This document shows positions 1 through 12,089 of a DNA stretch of 64,000 bases, one piece after another. The DNA comes from Manis javanica. Lineage: Eukaryota; Chordata; Mammalia; Pholidota; Manidae. Numbering within the stretch: the first letter of the stretch is position 1; each line of letters begins with the position of its first letter. Under the pieces are notes generated by a model. The model ran no database searches. It was not told where the DNA came from and saw only the letters and a program-made list of their open reading frames with translations. A program made the position numbers and the translations under genes. The stretch spans positions 62,627,613-62,691,612 of the forward strand of contig NC_133172.1 of assembly GCF_040802235.1 (NCBI RefSeq). Direction: 5' to 3'.

Positions 1-2600
1 GCGGATGTGTTAGACTGACTTTGCAGTGCTCTCGCTGAAACTGGGCCCCTGACAGCCTGCCTGAGGACAGCCCAGCTGGAGGAGAGCTCAGAGGGGCCTG
101 AGCGGTCTGGTCAAGGGGGAGGTCTGTCCGCAGGTCCCGCAGCTGGGGGACAGCTGCGGTTCCACCCCAGACACATCCACTGAAGGCAACCCAGGGCTGC
201 CAGTTTCCTCATCAAGTTTAGACCAAAGACCACTTTTGGTTGTGGCTCTATTTCAGTTCAGAAAGACATGTGTTTGAAATGTGAAACCATCACAGGCCCT
301 TCGGTACCAGCTTCACCGAACTCCCAGAGGCCTCGGGCACCATGGGAAGGGCGGCTGGTCCAGAATGAAATTGTGTTCAAGTCACCTGCTGCAGGGAAGG
401 TGCTCAGCTGGCGCCCCAGCCCTTCGGGGTCTGCCCCAGCTGCAGAGGGCAGACTGCCCCGGGGCGTCAGTGGGAGGGCCTGGCATTCAAGCTGATGCAC
501 GCATCTGATGGGCGGTCTTCACTCCGAGCGGCCCGCTGGACGGCGGAGGCTGTGTCAGGCCGCACTGAAGCTCACTGCTCCCTCCGCCCAGTCCTGCTTC
601 CTCTGACTCACTGCAAAAGTATTAATAAAATCAAAGACTTGTACCCAAACTCCATCTCAGTACTTCACTTCAGAGCACCCCATCTGGCCTTTGTCCACTG
701 ACCGATGCAATGTCAAGGCTAGGCGTCCTTGGCATGTTTGCAAGACCCCCCAAACCTACGTCTGAAATCCTCAGCTCTCCAAGTCAGAGCAGTGGGGCTG
801 ATGACGGAGACAGAAGGGGGTAGGGCAGGTGCCGGCACCTCTCTGGCTGCCCAGTTACCCTCCTGGCTAAACCCCCTGTGGGAAATCAGAGGTTACCATC
901 CCTTACGCCACAGGAAAGAAGAGGCCTCCTAGACCAGAAAAAGACGTTGACATGTTGCTCTTCAGCAACGTGCCTGGCAAGCAGCCAGCTTTCAGCAAGT
1001 CGTGGCAATGCTCTGCCCATCACAAGGGGCTCTACAAATTTATTTCCATCACTCAGCAAAAACAAATCTGACTTTAAGCCTCATATCTAGAAAGTCTCAC
1101 CGAGACTGATGAGCCCGTGCACAGACAGCTCTTCCTGCAGGTGTGGGGGTGGGCACCAGCTCCCCCCCATCAGACTCAACTTCCAGGTCGCTGCTGTACA
1201 ACAAATCTCACTCTGTTGCACAGTGACAAGACCCTCGCCCTTACCTCACTAGACTGCTCCTTGGAAGTCCCTTAGATTCCACCCTCTCTGACGAAGGGGA
1301 ACAAACCCTAAGTCCCTGATGGCTGGAAGGCCCTGTGACTTCAGCAGAAGGTGGATGTACGGACATGGTCAGCACCGATGGGAAGTTTCAGGCAGGATTG
1401 CTCTGAGCTCCTGGGGACAGGGTGGAAAGGTGGGCCCCATTAACAGTAAGGGTCACCAAGAGGCGAGGTGCAGGCTTGTGGGCACTGGACCATGTTTTCT
1501 GCATTCCAGAGAGAGAACCACCCACAAGCTGATCACACACAACCCAGAGGCCCTGAGCCTCTGCCCAGCTGTCTCCTCGAGCAGGATGGTGGCTGTTCAG
1601 TAGGCCATTCCAGCTCAAGGAAGCCGGAATCTACCAAGGGCGTGCACACACACACTCACACATCCAAATTCCCTTTTGTGTCAGCCGGAGAGGTTGGGTG
1701 GGAAGGTGACATGCAAAGTTGAAGGGTGAATGACCCGAGAATGCAGCGAGCAAACGCCTGAAACACCACAGAGAAGCCCAGGGAATTGATTGGGGCCGTC
1801 TGTGCGGTCAGCCAGGGCGGGAGGCAGGGGCCGGGCGACCGGGACAACATCCGCTCTGTTCTGCGGCTCGCAGCAGACGCCAGCGTTCTTTCTGACTTTA
1901 CAGCTGTTTCTTGGCCAGTGTTAGGGAAAGAGGCTGATTAAAAATGGGGCCCATACTGGGCGCTGAGCGGCCTGCCAGAATGCGGCACAACACACGGGGG
2001 GCCAGGGCTGGAGCCCTCCCCGGCTCCAGCGTCCAGCACACACACGCATCAGGCTGCCTCCAAGGTGACAGGCCCCAGGGGTGCCACCTCGCACCCTCTC
2101 AGACCTCTCCCTGTCCCGAAGCCAAAGCCAGGCCCAGGCCAGGAAGCACAGTGACACCAACACCCCTCAGCCTTCCTCCAACTAATAAAACCCCTCAGAA
2201 ATGGACGGAAAGACATTCCTCCCCTCCAAACCCATTTCTTCCTGCAGCGGTGTCTTAGGTAAAACCCAGTAAGCCCAGGGCATTGAGTTTCACCGGGCGA
2301 GTCACTGTGTGGTCTGTTCGGAGAGCCAAGACTTTCCAACCGTACATTTCAACGGCGGTTACTCAAGTTTGGGTAAGAAAACACTTAGCCAATTTCCGAG
2401 CAGACGGTGAACCGCGGGGCCTGTAACAGATACGAAGGGCTGAGCGAGCATTTCCCGGCAGTGCGCGGCTCCCCGGCCCGGGGCACACGTCTGCGGGGCT
2501 GACACAGGATGCACTGGGCCTGCCAGTTAGCCTCCGGCCCCTTCCGCGGGGGACTGGACGTGTGCATCTCAAGGAATTTCACACGGTGCCCACTCCCCCG
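1..2600. other. No gene recognised
   Basis: GC-rich, single-copy-looking DNA with only short chance ORFs in conflicting frames, a CA tract near 1648-1663 and a faint L2-like piece near 1225-1330. Confidence 0.6.
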
Positions 2601-2865
2601 CCAGAGGGGTCAAGGCTCACAGGAGGAAGCTGGAATGTGGACTGGAAAATGCAAATACTCTTAATGAGGAGCCAGAAAAGACTGGAAATCCAGAGCTGGA
2701 AGGGGCCGTGGAGGGTAGGGCCCAGGTCTCGGGGCGGCGGCCTCCCTCCTCCATACAGTGAGGGCGTGGGGGGAGCGACTGAGGCCTGCCGTCCCAGGCC
2801 ACCCAGGGTGCTAGTGGCGCAGCTGGGCTGAGACCCCTGACCCCGGCCCAGGGCTCCTTCCCCAC

Positions 2866-2895
2866 GGCATGCTCCCATCCGGCATGCTCCCATCT
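2866..2895. repeat. 15-bp direct tandem duplication
   Basis: GGCATGCTCCCATCC is followed immediately by GGCATGCTCCCATCT. Confidence 0.9.
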
Positions 2896-3339
2896 GGACG
2901 GGGCGGGGAGCGCAGTCGGCGGGAGAGCCGGCAACCCTGGAAGCGTTGGTGCGGCTCTGCCCCAGAGCGAGCTCTCCAGACCCCAGAACAGCCAGCCTTC
3001 CTCCCACACAAAGCCCGCAGGATGGATCCGACCCCTGGGCCTCTCCTGATGAGGCTCCACCAATCCTCCCAGGGTCCTGGCTCATTCCACGGTGGGGGTG
3101 GGGGAGAGTCTGTGCGTGTGCGTGTGACATTACTGAGCGTGCCTCCATGCCAGCCAGTGACAGGGGTGCAGGAGCACCCGGGCCTCGCCCCGCCCCGCAC
3201 GGCAGCACAGCTGCGGGCACCGCACAGGGCTCCTCGCTTCCCACCCGCAAGGCGGTTCTCGAGGAGACAACGCGTCCCCCCTCCAGGCTCAGGGCCCACC
3301 AGGGACTGACAGCGACGCCGGCGGCCGGGTGCGGATTCA

Positions 3340-3605
3340 CCGGCTGGTTGTGGATTCGCTGGTTAGCTGGTTGGTAGGTTATGGAGTAGCTGGTTAGCTG
3401 GTTGGTTGTGAATTAGCTGGTTGGTTAGTTGGTTGGTTGGTTGTGGGTTAGCTGGTTGGTTGTTGGGTTGTGGGTTAGCTCGTCGGTTGGCTGGTTTGTT
3501 GTGGATTAGCTGGTTGGTTGGTTGGCTCACTAATTATTGCTTGGATGTTATTTGGGTGGGAAATCGTTCATTAGTTGGTTGGCTAGTTGATTACTCAGTT
3601 GGCTG
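3340..3605. repeat. TTGG/TTAG-rich degenerate minisatellite
   Basis: About eight diverged units of roughly 27-31 bases are visible, each like GTTGTGGATTAGCTGGTTGG with extra TTGGT tetramers. The top strand is G+T-rich and C-poor. The reading 'GWLVGWL' in all frames is a by-product, not a protein. Confidence 0.88.
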
Positions 3606-3654
3606 AAAACAAAAACCAGATGTGAACAAGCATGACATTCTAAAGGGAAGATGG

Positions 3655-3870
3655 ATTTGGGGGTTAGAACGCATGACTCCCATGCCCAATTCTGCCACTT
3701 CCAAACGTTGTCACCTAGGGAATGTCCCCTCACAGTGACATTTCCAAACCACAAGTCCCTCATCTGTAAAAGAGAGATCATGGTGCCTACCTTTCACTTA
3801 ATACATGTAAAGTGACCAGCACACCAATGGCACTCAGCAAATGGAAGCCACTGTCATTGCAGTTCCTCAA
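3655..3870 (+). mobile_element. MIR SINE
   Basis: Sense MIR landmarks: AATTCTGCCACTTCCAAAC, GTCCCTCATCTGTAAAAG, ACTTAATACATGTAAAGTGACCAG and GGCACTCAGCAAATGG. Confidence 0.8.
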
Positions 3871-4059
3871 CATGGAGCTGAAAGATCAGATTCTGTAACT
3901 TACAAGGCAACTCAGCAGCCATGGGGTTTCAGGGATAAGCAGGGAAAATATTTGGGAGCAGCTCAGATCCTTCACATCATCCCAGAAGGCACCCACCCAT
4001 TCAGCTGAACAAGGGACCCCTGTCATCAGCCCCGTCACCCCCATCAGCACCCTCACTGC

Positions 4060-4290
4060 CAACGGCTGACACACTGAGCGCTGACTGCACACATGGAATC
4101 TCTCACACGTTCTATCTGCACTTGCTCGTTTAATTCTTACGAAAACCGTAAGGGGACATCACCATTCCCATTTTGTAGATGAGAAAGCTGAGGCTCAGAG
4201 AGGTCGATGGCCTGCTCCTCATCCCACAGCCGGGAAATCACGGGTCTGCGGCCAGGCCGGCCCACGTCCATGTTCACTGCTCTGCCTCCA
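4060..4290 (-). mobile_element. MIR SINE
   Basis: Antisense MIR: TTTAATTCTTACGAAAACC, then CATTTTGTAGATGAGAAAGC, TGAGGCTCAGAGAGGTC and TGTTCACTGCTCTGCC. Confidence 0.8.
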
Positions 4291-5261
4291 GGTCCTGGCT
4301 CGGGCCTGTCATGTTGAGTTCCCCACCAAACGTCTTCATCCTACCACCATGACATCCACCCTCTCTGTGCACTGACCAGAGTACATTCATCCATATATTT
4401 CACAGGGTTTAAGACCTGCCAGGTCCCGGGGGTTCTGCACAACCCTGAGATGCTGAGTTCAACTTCACGTGGCTCGTTCCATCACAGACTGATGGAAAAT
4501 ACCAGGGCAAACAATTTTTTTAAGTTCAGAAACACAAGCCAACAGATTGAATACTTTCCAGGGGCTCCATCATATATGCATTGACATGAAGGCATTGAGA
4601 CTAATGGAGAAGGTAGGAATGAGTAAGCCCTCTCCCCACCCCTGGAGAAAACTGTTTTCACAGGTGGAAAAATGACTACATTTCAATCAGGATCAAATTC
4701 CAAAGGCTTTGCCAGCGCTCACAAGTGCCCGCATGGTACAGAGCCCTGGCCTGGCCAACTTCCTACTCAATAACCTATTTCTACAGTTCTTTGAATGTTA
4801 AAAAAAAATAAAATACAAGGTAAACTCAGCTGAAGCCCAAATGAATGGATCCGTTCCACTTTACTGCTGGTTGAGGGTGTTTTATAGCCTGTGCTGTATA
4901 TCTTTAACACATCTATTTTTAAATACTGCCAACTTAATGATCATGACAGAATATATAAAACCCTTTATGAAATTCCATCTACAAAATTGCGGCAAGATCT
5001 AGGTGGTAAAAACAAGCAGTCAGTGCCATCGGGCAGGGAGGGTGGGGCGCAGATCGCACTGAATCAGTCCTCTTTTGAGCGAGGGGCATGAACTAAATAT
5101 CTCGGTGTTCTTCCTGAAGGTTGCCCCAGTTGTAAGGCCACCTCCTCCTCTGTGAAAATGCAGGAATTTACAAGTGATCGTATGCAGCCGAGTGGCAGAC
5201 AAGCTCTGAAAACTGGGGTCAGCTCACCTTCTGTGAGAAAGGCCTTTGGCCACTTGAATAA

Positions 5262-5510
5262 AACCAGCTAGCACCTAATGCAGGCCAGGTACTGTTCTAG
5301 GTGCCTTACACATATTAACTCGTTGAAGACTCACCAGAGCCTGGGAGATGAGCACTGCCCAAGTCACTATTTTACAGATATGCAACCTGAAGCACAGAGA
5401 AGTTAAGCAAGTCACCCAAAGACACACAGCTAATAGGCAGCAGAGCTGGAATTCTGAGCCCAGGCCAACTGGCTCTGATCCCTGCTCCTCACCACCGTGC
5501 TTCCTGCCTC
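5262..5510 (-). mobile_element. MIR SINE, near full length
   Basis: GGCCAGGTACTGTTCTAGGTGCCTTACAC, then TATTTTACAGATATGCAACC, AAGTTAAGCAAGTCACCC and ACACACAGCTAATAGGCAGC. This is one of the best-preserved MIR copies in the window. Confidence 0.85.
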
Positions 5511-6264
5511 TTGTGGATGCCCGCCAACAGTCATCCTGGGCTGTAGGCACTTGGCTACCAGACGTAGAGAGCATATAACAACCCCAGTTTCCCCATGCCT
5601 CCCGACAAAGCAGACAGCAACTCCACCTAATACCTGTGCCACTACTAACCCATAAGAACTGCAGTGTGAATTAGAAGAGGAGCCCTTTCCTCACTGTGTC
5701 AGAAAATGGTCATGACACACCTTTTGTTGGGACCAGTTACTTTGCTACCATCAGCTGGGAAGCGTCATGATGAGCACCCATATCTCTGATATCTGCAATG
5801 TGAATGGAGCTCCTGGGGTTGTGCAGTGCACAACCTGAGCAACCATACGTAGTGGCCCTATCCTCCATCCTCAGCTACATCCAAACAAGTACACTTTGGA
5901 CAGTGTCCCTGCAAAGCCAGCTGCCAGCAAAGCAGAGAGGCCAGGAGTGTGGTCCCTGGAGTCAAACCTCACATGGTGGCTGTTAGGACATGGTGAGGTA
6001 ATGCAAATAAAGTGCTTCTAGAAATGTCTCAGCAAATATTAGTTTCTACTCTCATCGATCCACTCAGAACACCCCCTCCTTTCTCTTCAGGTGCAGGCCC
6101 CAGACAGCATTCGAAAAACTGGAAATTTCTCCTCCAGGGTATCAGTGCTTAAAAGAGCTTGCTCCCCAATGAGGGTCTCATCCAAATTTCAAGTTTTGCT
6201 CAAATTTCATCAAAACATTACTTCCCCTTTTCCCCTTCATGGAAACGCCCAGGTGGTGATGGGC

Positions 6265-6480
6265 AAAGTAAGCTAACATCTACTATGACTCTTTCCCTCC
6301 CTCAGCACAGTGGGCATCTGTGTGATCCTCAAGGCAACCTTAGGAGGGACGTACTTTTATCCCTATTTTACAGACAAGAAAACTGAGGCTGACGCCGGGG
6401 AGGCGCCCTGCCCAAGGTCACACACTGCACCAGGGGCACAGGTGATTCCAACCGGATGTATTTGGACTCCATAGCTATTG
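6265..6480 (-). mobile_element. MIR SINE
   Basis: GATCCTCAAGGCAACCTTAGG, then CCTATTTTACAGACAAGAAAAC and CCCAAGGTCACACACTGC. Confidence 0.78.
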
Positions 6481-6859
6481 TTTTTAACCAAAGCAGGAAT
6501 TCAGCCAGAACAAAACCACTCTGAACATTTTACAGATAAAACTGACGGCATAAATTTATAGGTAAAACTTCACAGGCCTGAAGCACCCATCAGCAGGCGA
6601 AGACAGTAGCCCTCCTTGGACAGGAACCACCTCTACTTCCCTTCGAAGAAGCAGTGAGAGACAGAACCGCTGCTCACCACTCGCAACATGTGGTTTCTCG
6701 TGGAAACAGCCTAGTTCTCAAGGTGCTTCGAGCATTTTAACGTCTTCTCAGCTCAGGTGCAGACGGGGGGGTCACCGTGTATAAGGAAAACTTGCCCTCC
6801 CACTGGAGTCCTGGCTATCTGTGGCGCCCCACCACCCTTTCTTAGGCCGGCTTATTGAC

Positions 6860-7065
6860 TTCTGATCCGCACTATGCTGGACATTTCTGGAGCTGTTATG
6901 TCCCTAACCCTCCCGCCATTCCACTGCACAAATCTGAAGACCGAGGCCCAGAGAGGTCAGTGTCCCCAAGGCCACCCTGCTGCTCCATGGAAAAGGTGAG
7001 ATGTGAGCCTGGGTCTGCCCGAGTCCAACCCCACAGATCTCCCCATTGCTCCACATTCTCTGCAG
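6860..7065 (-). mobile_element. MIR SINE, diverged
   Basis: CACAAATCTGAAGACCGAGG, then CCCAGAGAGGTCAGTGTCCC and GAGCCTGGGTCTGCCCGAGTCC follow the antisense MIR order. Confidence 0.6.
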
Positions 7066-7599
7066 GACAAGTGAGGCTTGGGGGCGCAGTGGGCGGCAAC
7101 CCTTCTGTCACTCACTACGGCGTACTTGAGGGGCAGCTACGACACCGTGCTTGTGTTTGGCTTGCGTAGGCTCAAATGCAGGCCACGGATCACTTCGCAA
7201 TGCATATCCTTGGCTGGAGATGTGCCCACATCTGCAAAACCTCTGGAACAAGCATCATACAAATCAACTTTTTCCTACATTTTGCTCTGATTCTTGGAGC
7301 TACTGAGATAGCACATCAAAATTTTTGTCATTTTTTTTTAATCCCACAAAGAAAACGAGCAACAGCAAAAGGCTCTGTGGGTTCAGCTGCACCCTGACTC
7401 TCCTGTGACCGTATCTCTGAGTCCACCGCCCGATGCTGAGGCCCAGGAGGCGACCATCTGCCCCAGAGCACCAGTCACGATAGATCACTCTGAAATAGGA
7501 TGCAGACCAACGGCAGGGGGCTGACAATAAGGGAAACAAGGGAGAGATCTCCCTGAATGTCCTTCTGCCGCAGACCTGAGGTCCTGACTATGGATGGGT

Positions 7600-7760
7600 A
7601 ACACACAAACGTTAAGGAAGCCAATCAATTAAAACCAGGAACATACTGTTATTTTACAGTAAATTAATTCAGTGCCTTAAAGCCAGTTCATTTGTTTTAC
7701 AATAAATTAAAGCCAATAAAATACCATTAAAACCAAAAATTAATTACCTCTGACATAATT
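7600..7760. other. AT-rich island, possible conserved non-coding element
   Basis: TTACAGTAAATTAATTCAG, TTTACAATAAATTAAAGCC and AATTAATTACC give several TAAT/ATTA homeodomain-like cores in a GC-rich neighbourhood. It has no repeat identity that I recognise. Confidence 0.3.
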
Positions 7761-8484
7761 ATAAGACAACTGGAATGCAGACTAGAGACAGTGTTCTTAT
7801 CAAGACAAGACCATGGAGAACGGAGGGCACCCCGGTTCCCCATCCCAGAACCACACTCGGAGAGGCTCTGCACAAGTCATTCCTAAGTCTTCTCATGGGT
7901 AAAACAGAGCCAAGGGGTATGGCATGAGGCTGTGCAGATGGCATGACACCCTTGAGACAGGCGTTGTTAGAGGGCATCGAGATGCCTGAAATGTTCCTGC
8001 GCAAACTGCAATGAGTGTGGGATCATGGGATCCAGAGACGGCCAAAGGGCTGCCACTCCGGTTTCCTGACTAGCACAGAGAACTGTGTTACGAGGGATTC
8101 TGAATCTCAATCTAAGGCCAGTGCGCTGGCGCTCCGAGACGATTCAGCAAACCCGTCCGCCGTGGGTGGGGGGAGTGGACTTGGATTAAACAAATGATGT
8201 AAAGTCCCAAGAAGAACAACACATGACTGTCTTCCCCAAACTGTGAGGTTATTTTCTTTATAAAAATCTCCCCAAATGAGACCTTTGGGAACACATTCCA
8301 GGCATCAGCCATTCTCCATAGGAAACATTCTCTGAGCAGGTTTAATTCTTGTGGACTTCCAAGGAAGGTCAGATTCCATCCTTCTCTCCCCCAGGCCTGA
8401 TGCCTTAATGGAACAGACGGCTTCCCTTTTCTCAAGCCTCCTAACGTTCCAAACAGGACACAGAGATGAGCAGTCTTCAAAGAA

Positions 8485-8536
8485 TTTTCATGTTCATACA
8501 AAAAGGCAGATTTTCAAGTTCATACAAAAAGGCCGA
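8485..8536. repeat. 26-bp direct tandem duplication
   Basis: Two adjacent 26-base units both contain TTCATACAAAAAGGC; they differ at a few bases (TTTTCATG/TTTTCAAG and GGCAGA/GGCCGA). Confidence 0.9.
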
Positions 8537-8539
8537 GTT

Positions 8540-9370
8540 TCCCATCTGCCCGGAGGTTGCTTTTGGGCCACGGCCATGGGAATCACAGAGCGCGTTGCGA
8601 CATTCCAATGAGCTCCCCCAGCAGAATGACTCCCCCCCAGCCAGGGAGGAGGGACCCCCGTCTGCACTCGCAGACGTCACAGACCCCAGATGGCTCAGCT
8701 CCCCTCTCAGCCTCAAGGCCTGCCACCCCCAGTGGGCCGGCTGACCCCCTCCAGGCAGCCTCCTCCCGCCTGTGGGGCTGACGCTGCTCGGAAGGCCCAC
8801 ATCTGCTGCCCTGGCCACAGGGACTCGCTCCTCACCGCCAAGGCGTGAGGTGCCAGCCCCACGTCGAGAGCGGGTTGGACTGTGGTGGGCTGTCTGTATT
8901 TGTTGAAGTCGGGCCTGGAGAAACGCCTCGCAGTCAGGACTGCCTGGAATGTGCGCCCAAGAGCTGTGCAGACAGCTCTGTCAGCAAGCTCAGGAAACAG
9001 GCTGGAAGCTGGGACCAGGCCCGGGTCTGGAGCAGCGTGCAGGCTGCCCAGGAACATGCCGTCAGGGCAGGAGGAAGCAGGGGGCTGCTGCCAGGACAGG
9101 GTCCCTTCCTGCTGATGCCATCCTGCCCACTTTCAGTTCGCAGTGGGAGGCCCTGATCACCTTGACCGAGTGCCAGGTCAGGTAGGAAGCGTTGGTTTTC
9201 TTTCTCGCCTGCTAGGGCTTTTTCCAAAAGGAAAGCTGAATCACGGGGACCTGCAGAGATGGCTAGCATAGCCACTTTTCTCACAGGCACAATCTCTGGA
9301 CACTGCCCCCATCCCCTGTCTTAAAATAACACCGAAACAGCCCTAGTAGTAATGAAAGCAGTTCCCACTT
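8540..9370. other. No gene recognised
   Basis: Overlapping ORFs up to 118 codons on both strands have no matching splice sites or family signatures. Nothing repetitive is identified. Confidence 0.55.
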
Positions 9371-9372
9371 AC

Positions 9373-9511
9373 CGTACACTTTGAGAAGGAGAGACTCTCC
9401 CACAGAGTGATATTCAGAATACTCAGTGACAGGCAGGCCCAGCCCCAGCAGGTAAAAACGCTCCGGAACCAGTCCCGGGAGCCCCATCACGCCAGTGTGA
9501 CTCTTCAGTGA
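9373..9511 (-). other. Isolated candidate coding exon, product unknown
   Basis: On the minus strand a pyrimidine-rich tract (CCTCTCCCTGACCTCCTTGTCACCCAG) precedes base 9511, and base 9373 is followed by the near-consensus donor GTAAGTGGG. The 139-base interval is open in the frame giving SLKSHTGVMGLPGLVPERFY and ending SVGESLLLKVYG, with one base carried into the next codon. Amino-acid use is protein-like, with little of the Pro/Arg/Gly excess seen in the chance ORFs around it. I do not recognise the peptide and found no partner exon. It could equally be an exon of a long non-coding RNA or a chance pair of splice sites. Confidence 0.25.
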
Positions 9512-9971
9512 CTGGGTGACAAGGAGGTCAGGGAGAGGTATCCCAAGGGTGTGGCAGGGGCAACAGGCAGGCGCATTGGGCCTCAGGCCCAAGTTACTTA
9601 ACCACAGTCATGGCGCAGCCCCAGCAGGCCTCCCAACAACTCCCCTGCCCTGCCCATGACGGGTGAAGCTGGTGCCCCCTTCCTGTCACCCGACTGGGCC
9701 TGTAACCTCTGGCTGACACCCTGGAGGAGGCGACATGGGGCTGTCCGAGCCCAGGCATGAGGAGGGCCTGGCCCCTGGAGCCCCAAGTCTCCTGCAGGAA
9801 GAGCGCAGGCCAGCCTGCTGAATGAGAGAGGCCATGCTGCTCGCGGGCCCTGGCCCCAGCTGCCCCCCATCCCAGCGCAACCCTGGGAGAGCCACCGGCG
9901 CACCCGGCCGGCTCACAGAACCCCAAGGCTCAGCAACAGCCCCTCGGCCAGGTGGTCATCACACAGCACCG

Positions 9972-9990
9972 GCGACCAGAGGGCGCCCCA
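9972..9990 (+). promoter_or_regulatory. CTCF-like motif, forward
   Basis: GCGACCAGAGGGCGCCCCA contains CCAGAGGGCGC, a good fit to the CTCF core. Confidence 0.45.
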
Positions 9991-9999
9991 CCTACGTCC

Positions 10000-10110
10000 C
10001 TCTACTGACTTGTCATCGCTGTGACTCGGGCATCATTACAGCCACTTTACAAGACTAAGGAATTTGTCCAGAACACTAACTACTGGACACCAGCCTGGCT
10101 GGTCCGCTGA
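10000..10110 (-). mobile_element. MIR fragment
   Basis: CATCATTACAGCCACTTTACAAGAC followed by AAGGAATTTGTCCAG; short and diverged. Confidence 0.45.
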
Positions 10111-10479
10111 GCCCCGGAGCACCCTAATTTATAGACGAACCTACCGGCTCCTCTCGGGCCTCACTCTCAGGCCGCCACCCACACGGATCTCCAGAAAGCA
10201 TCTGCGTGTGTCCTGATTTCAGCTCATGGCCTCATCATCTGCCCATCCAGCCCACCAGGGCATCCTGACCCCTGTGCCATCAGAGCAGCAAGGCCCCTGC
10301 TGCCCCCTGCTGAATACCTTCTCCTGGGACAGCTGCCCGGCCACAAGACCAGCCCCATGGGAGTACGTAGTGCCGGGAGGCGTCTCAGGGCAGCTGCCGG
10401 GCCTGGGCCCCGACCTGGCCTGCGCGGCAGAGCCACCCTGCAGTCTACTCACCGGCCCCTCTTCATGTTTCACACACTC

Positions 10480-10680
10480 ACCCCGCAAGCTTCCACTGAG
10501 AAACAGAGATGCTGTAGAACGTTCATGAGCTTTATTCCTGTTGGTGTTAATGAAACTGGAGGAAAAGTTCTCATTTTTTTTCCCTACTGGAAAGTACTTT
10601 TCCATATTTTTCTGTCTTTGTTATGAAATCTCCCAGCTTTGTGAGTTAATTATTCAAAACAAAATTGCCCCGCGAGACTG
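10480..10680. other. AT-rich single-copy block, possible conserved element
   Basis: TTCCTGTTGGTGTTAATGAAAC and GTGAGTTAATTATTCAAAAC lie in a non-repetitive stretch between GC-rich segments; no ORF fits. Confidence 0.25.
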
Positions 10681-10849
10681 AATTCATCCCACCAGAGGCC
10701 CAGGCTCTTCATTTGGCTGCACGGTGGTCAGCTCCTTCCCTGCCCAGCTGTGTCTGAGGCCCTCGCTATGGTGACAGATACCCCTGAAAGTAACCGCAGG
10801 CCAAAGATGGGGAGAGAAGCACACTGTGCCCCACCACCCCTCGTGTTCC

Positions 10850-11060
10850 CACCTGGCCCCATTCTCCTGCTACCCTGTGCTCATCCTTCAAGGCTCTGCT
10901 CCATCACCACCTCTGCCAGGAAGCCCTCAGGAACCCTCCCTCCTCTTCACCTATCACATCGTCATGTGGCACCTTTCATAAAACCTAAATTCCTGTATCT
11001 AATCTAATCTCTCATCGTTAAGACTCGTCTTCCCAACGAGGGTCTGTGTTGTTACCCACA
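10850..11060 (+). mobile_element. L2 3' fragment
   Basis: TCCTTCAAGGCTCTGCTCCATCACCACCTCTGCCAGG, AAGCCCTCAGGAACCC, then CTTTCATAAAACCTAAATTCC follow the sense L2 3' end. Confidence 0.6.
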
Positions 11061-11329
11061 TTAGTAATTAAGCCATAACCCTAACTGAACACCACAAACC
11101 AAAAGGAGAACAAATGAAAGAGCACAGTCTAAGTTGTTCCTGCAAATGAGCAACAGAGACAAAGGCAGTTCTTCAATGGGCTGGATCAGATTTACCGAGA
11201 CAGGAGCTCGTACGTTGCCATGGTGCTCAGAATTTATACACACATTCTCATATTTGTTTTGATGGTACAGTGCAAGAATCTTAAAATTAACCAAAAAAGT
11301 TTTACTCTATAACTCCTTCTGGCCAAGTA

Positions 11330-12010
11330 TCTCCTAAGGGAATGAGCAAAGTATGGATAAAGATGTTCACTAGCAGGAACTTGGAAACAATCTAGATAAA
11401 CAGCAATGGAAACAAAGCACAGAAATACGGTTGATGCTTACTTTCTTCTTCCATTTTTATGTATTTTCCAAACTCCTTCAAATTGCACATATTGCTACAT
11501 GATCAGGGAGGAAATCAATAGAGTTTTTAAGGCAAAACAGGGACACAGGCCACCTCATTCCCACTGGCAGAGAAGAGTCTCTGAGGGCGTTTGGCGGCAC
11601 GCCTTCCAGCCCAGCAATTCTCCTTCCAGCAATTCATTCCACAGACATCCTTGTACAAACGCACCATGTTATGCGTGCAAGGGTACTCACTGAAGTGCGA
11701 CTGGTAATGGCAAAAGACTCAAATCAACCCAGAGGTTTACCCAAAGGGAATGGTTAAACAAATTATGGTAAATCCATACAAAGGAATACTGTATAGTTAA
11801 AAAGAAGAAATGGAGAGATGACATGAAGAACTGGCCCTGATAGACTGTTGAGTGAAAAAGGCAGGCTGCAGACCTGTAAGTATGGCATAATCCCATTTGT
11901 GTAAAAAAGTATAAATGTATGTGATTGTTTATATAGATGTTGGAAAGTCTAGAAGAATATACATCGATTCTCAGCCAGCGGTTACCTACACAGGGAACAA
12001 GTTGGAAGAA
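11330..12010 (+). mobile_element. Ancient L1 (L1ME-like) 3' region, in two pieces
   Basis: GCAAAAGACTCAAATCAACC, then GTTAAACAAATTATGGTAAATCC, GAATACTGTATAGTTAAAAAG and GTGTAAAAAAGTATAAATGTAT follow the order of an old L1 3' end. A shorter related piece (GATGTTCACTAGCAGGAACTTGG) is at 11350-11420. Confidence 0.7.
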
Positions 12011-12089
12011 CAAACTTTGACGTTTTGACCCTTAAATTGCTGGACTGTTTCCCAGGTGATATTGCTTTAGGGGGCTAGTAACCATATTT

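Noticed and set aside
2579..3340. 253-codon minus-strand ORF
   Set aside because: Runs across a 15-bp tandem duplication and GC-rich noise, with overlapping ORFs in three other frames; no recognisable domain.
3421..3606. GWLVGWL-repeat peptide
   Set aside because: Direct translation of a minisatellite; equivalent repeats appear in every frame.
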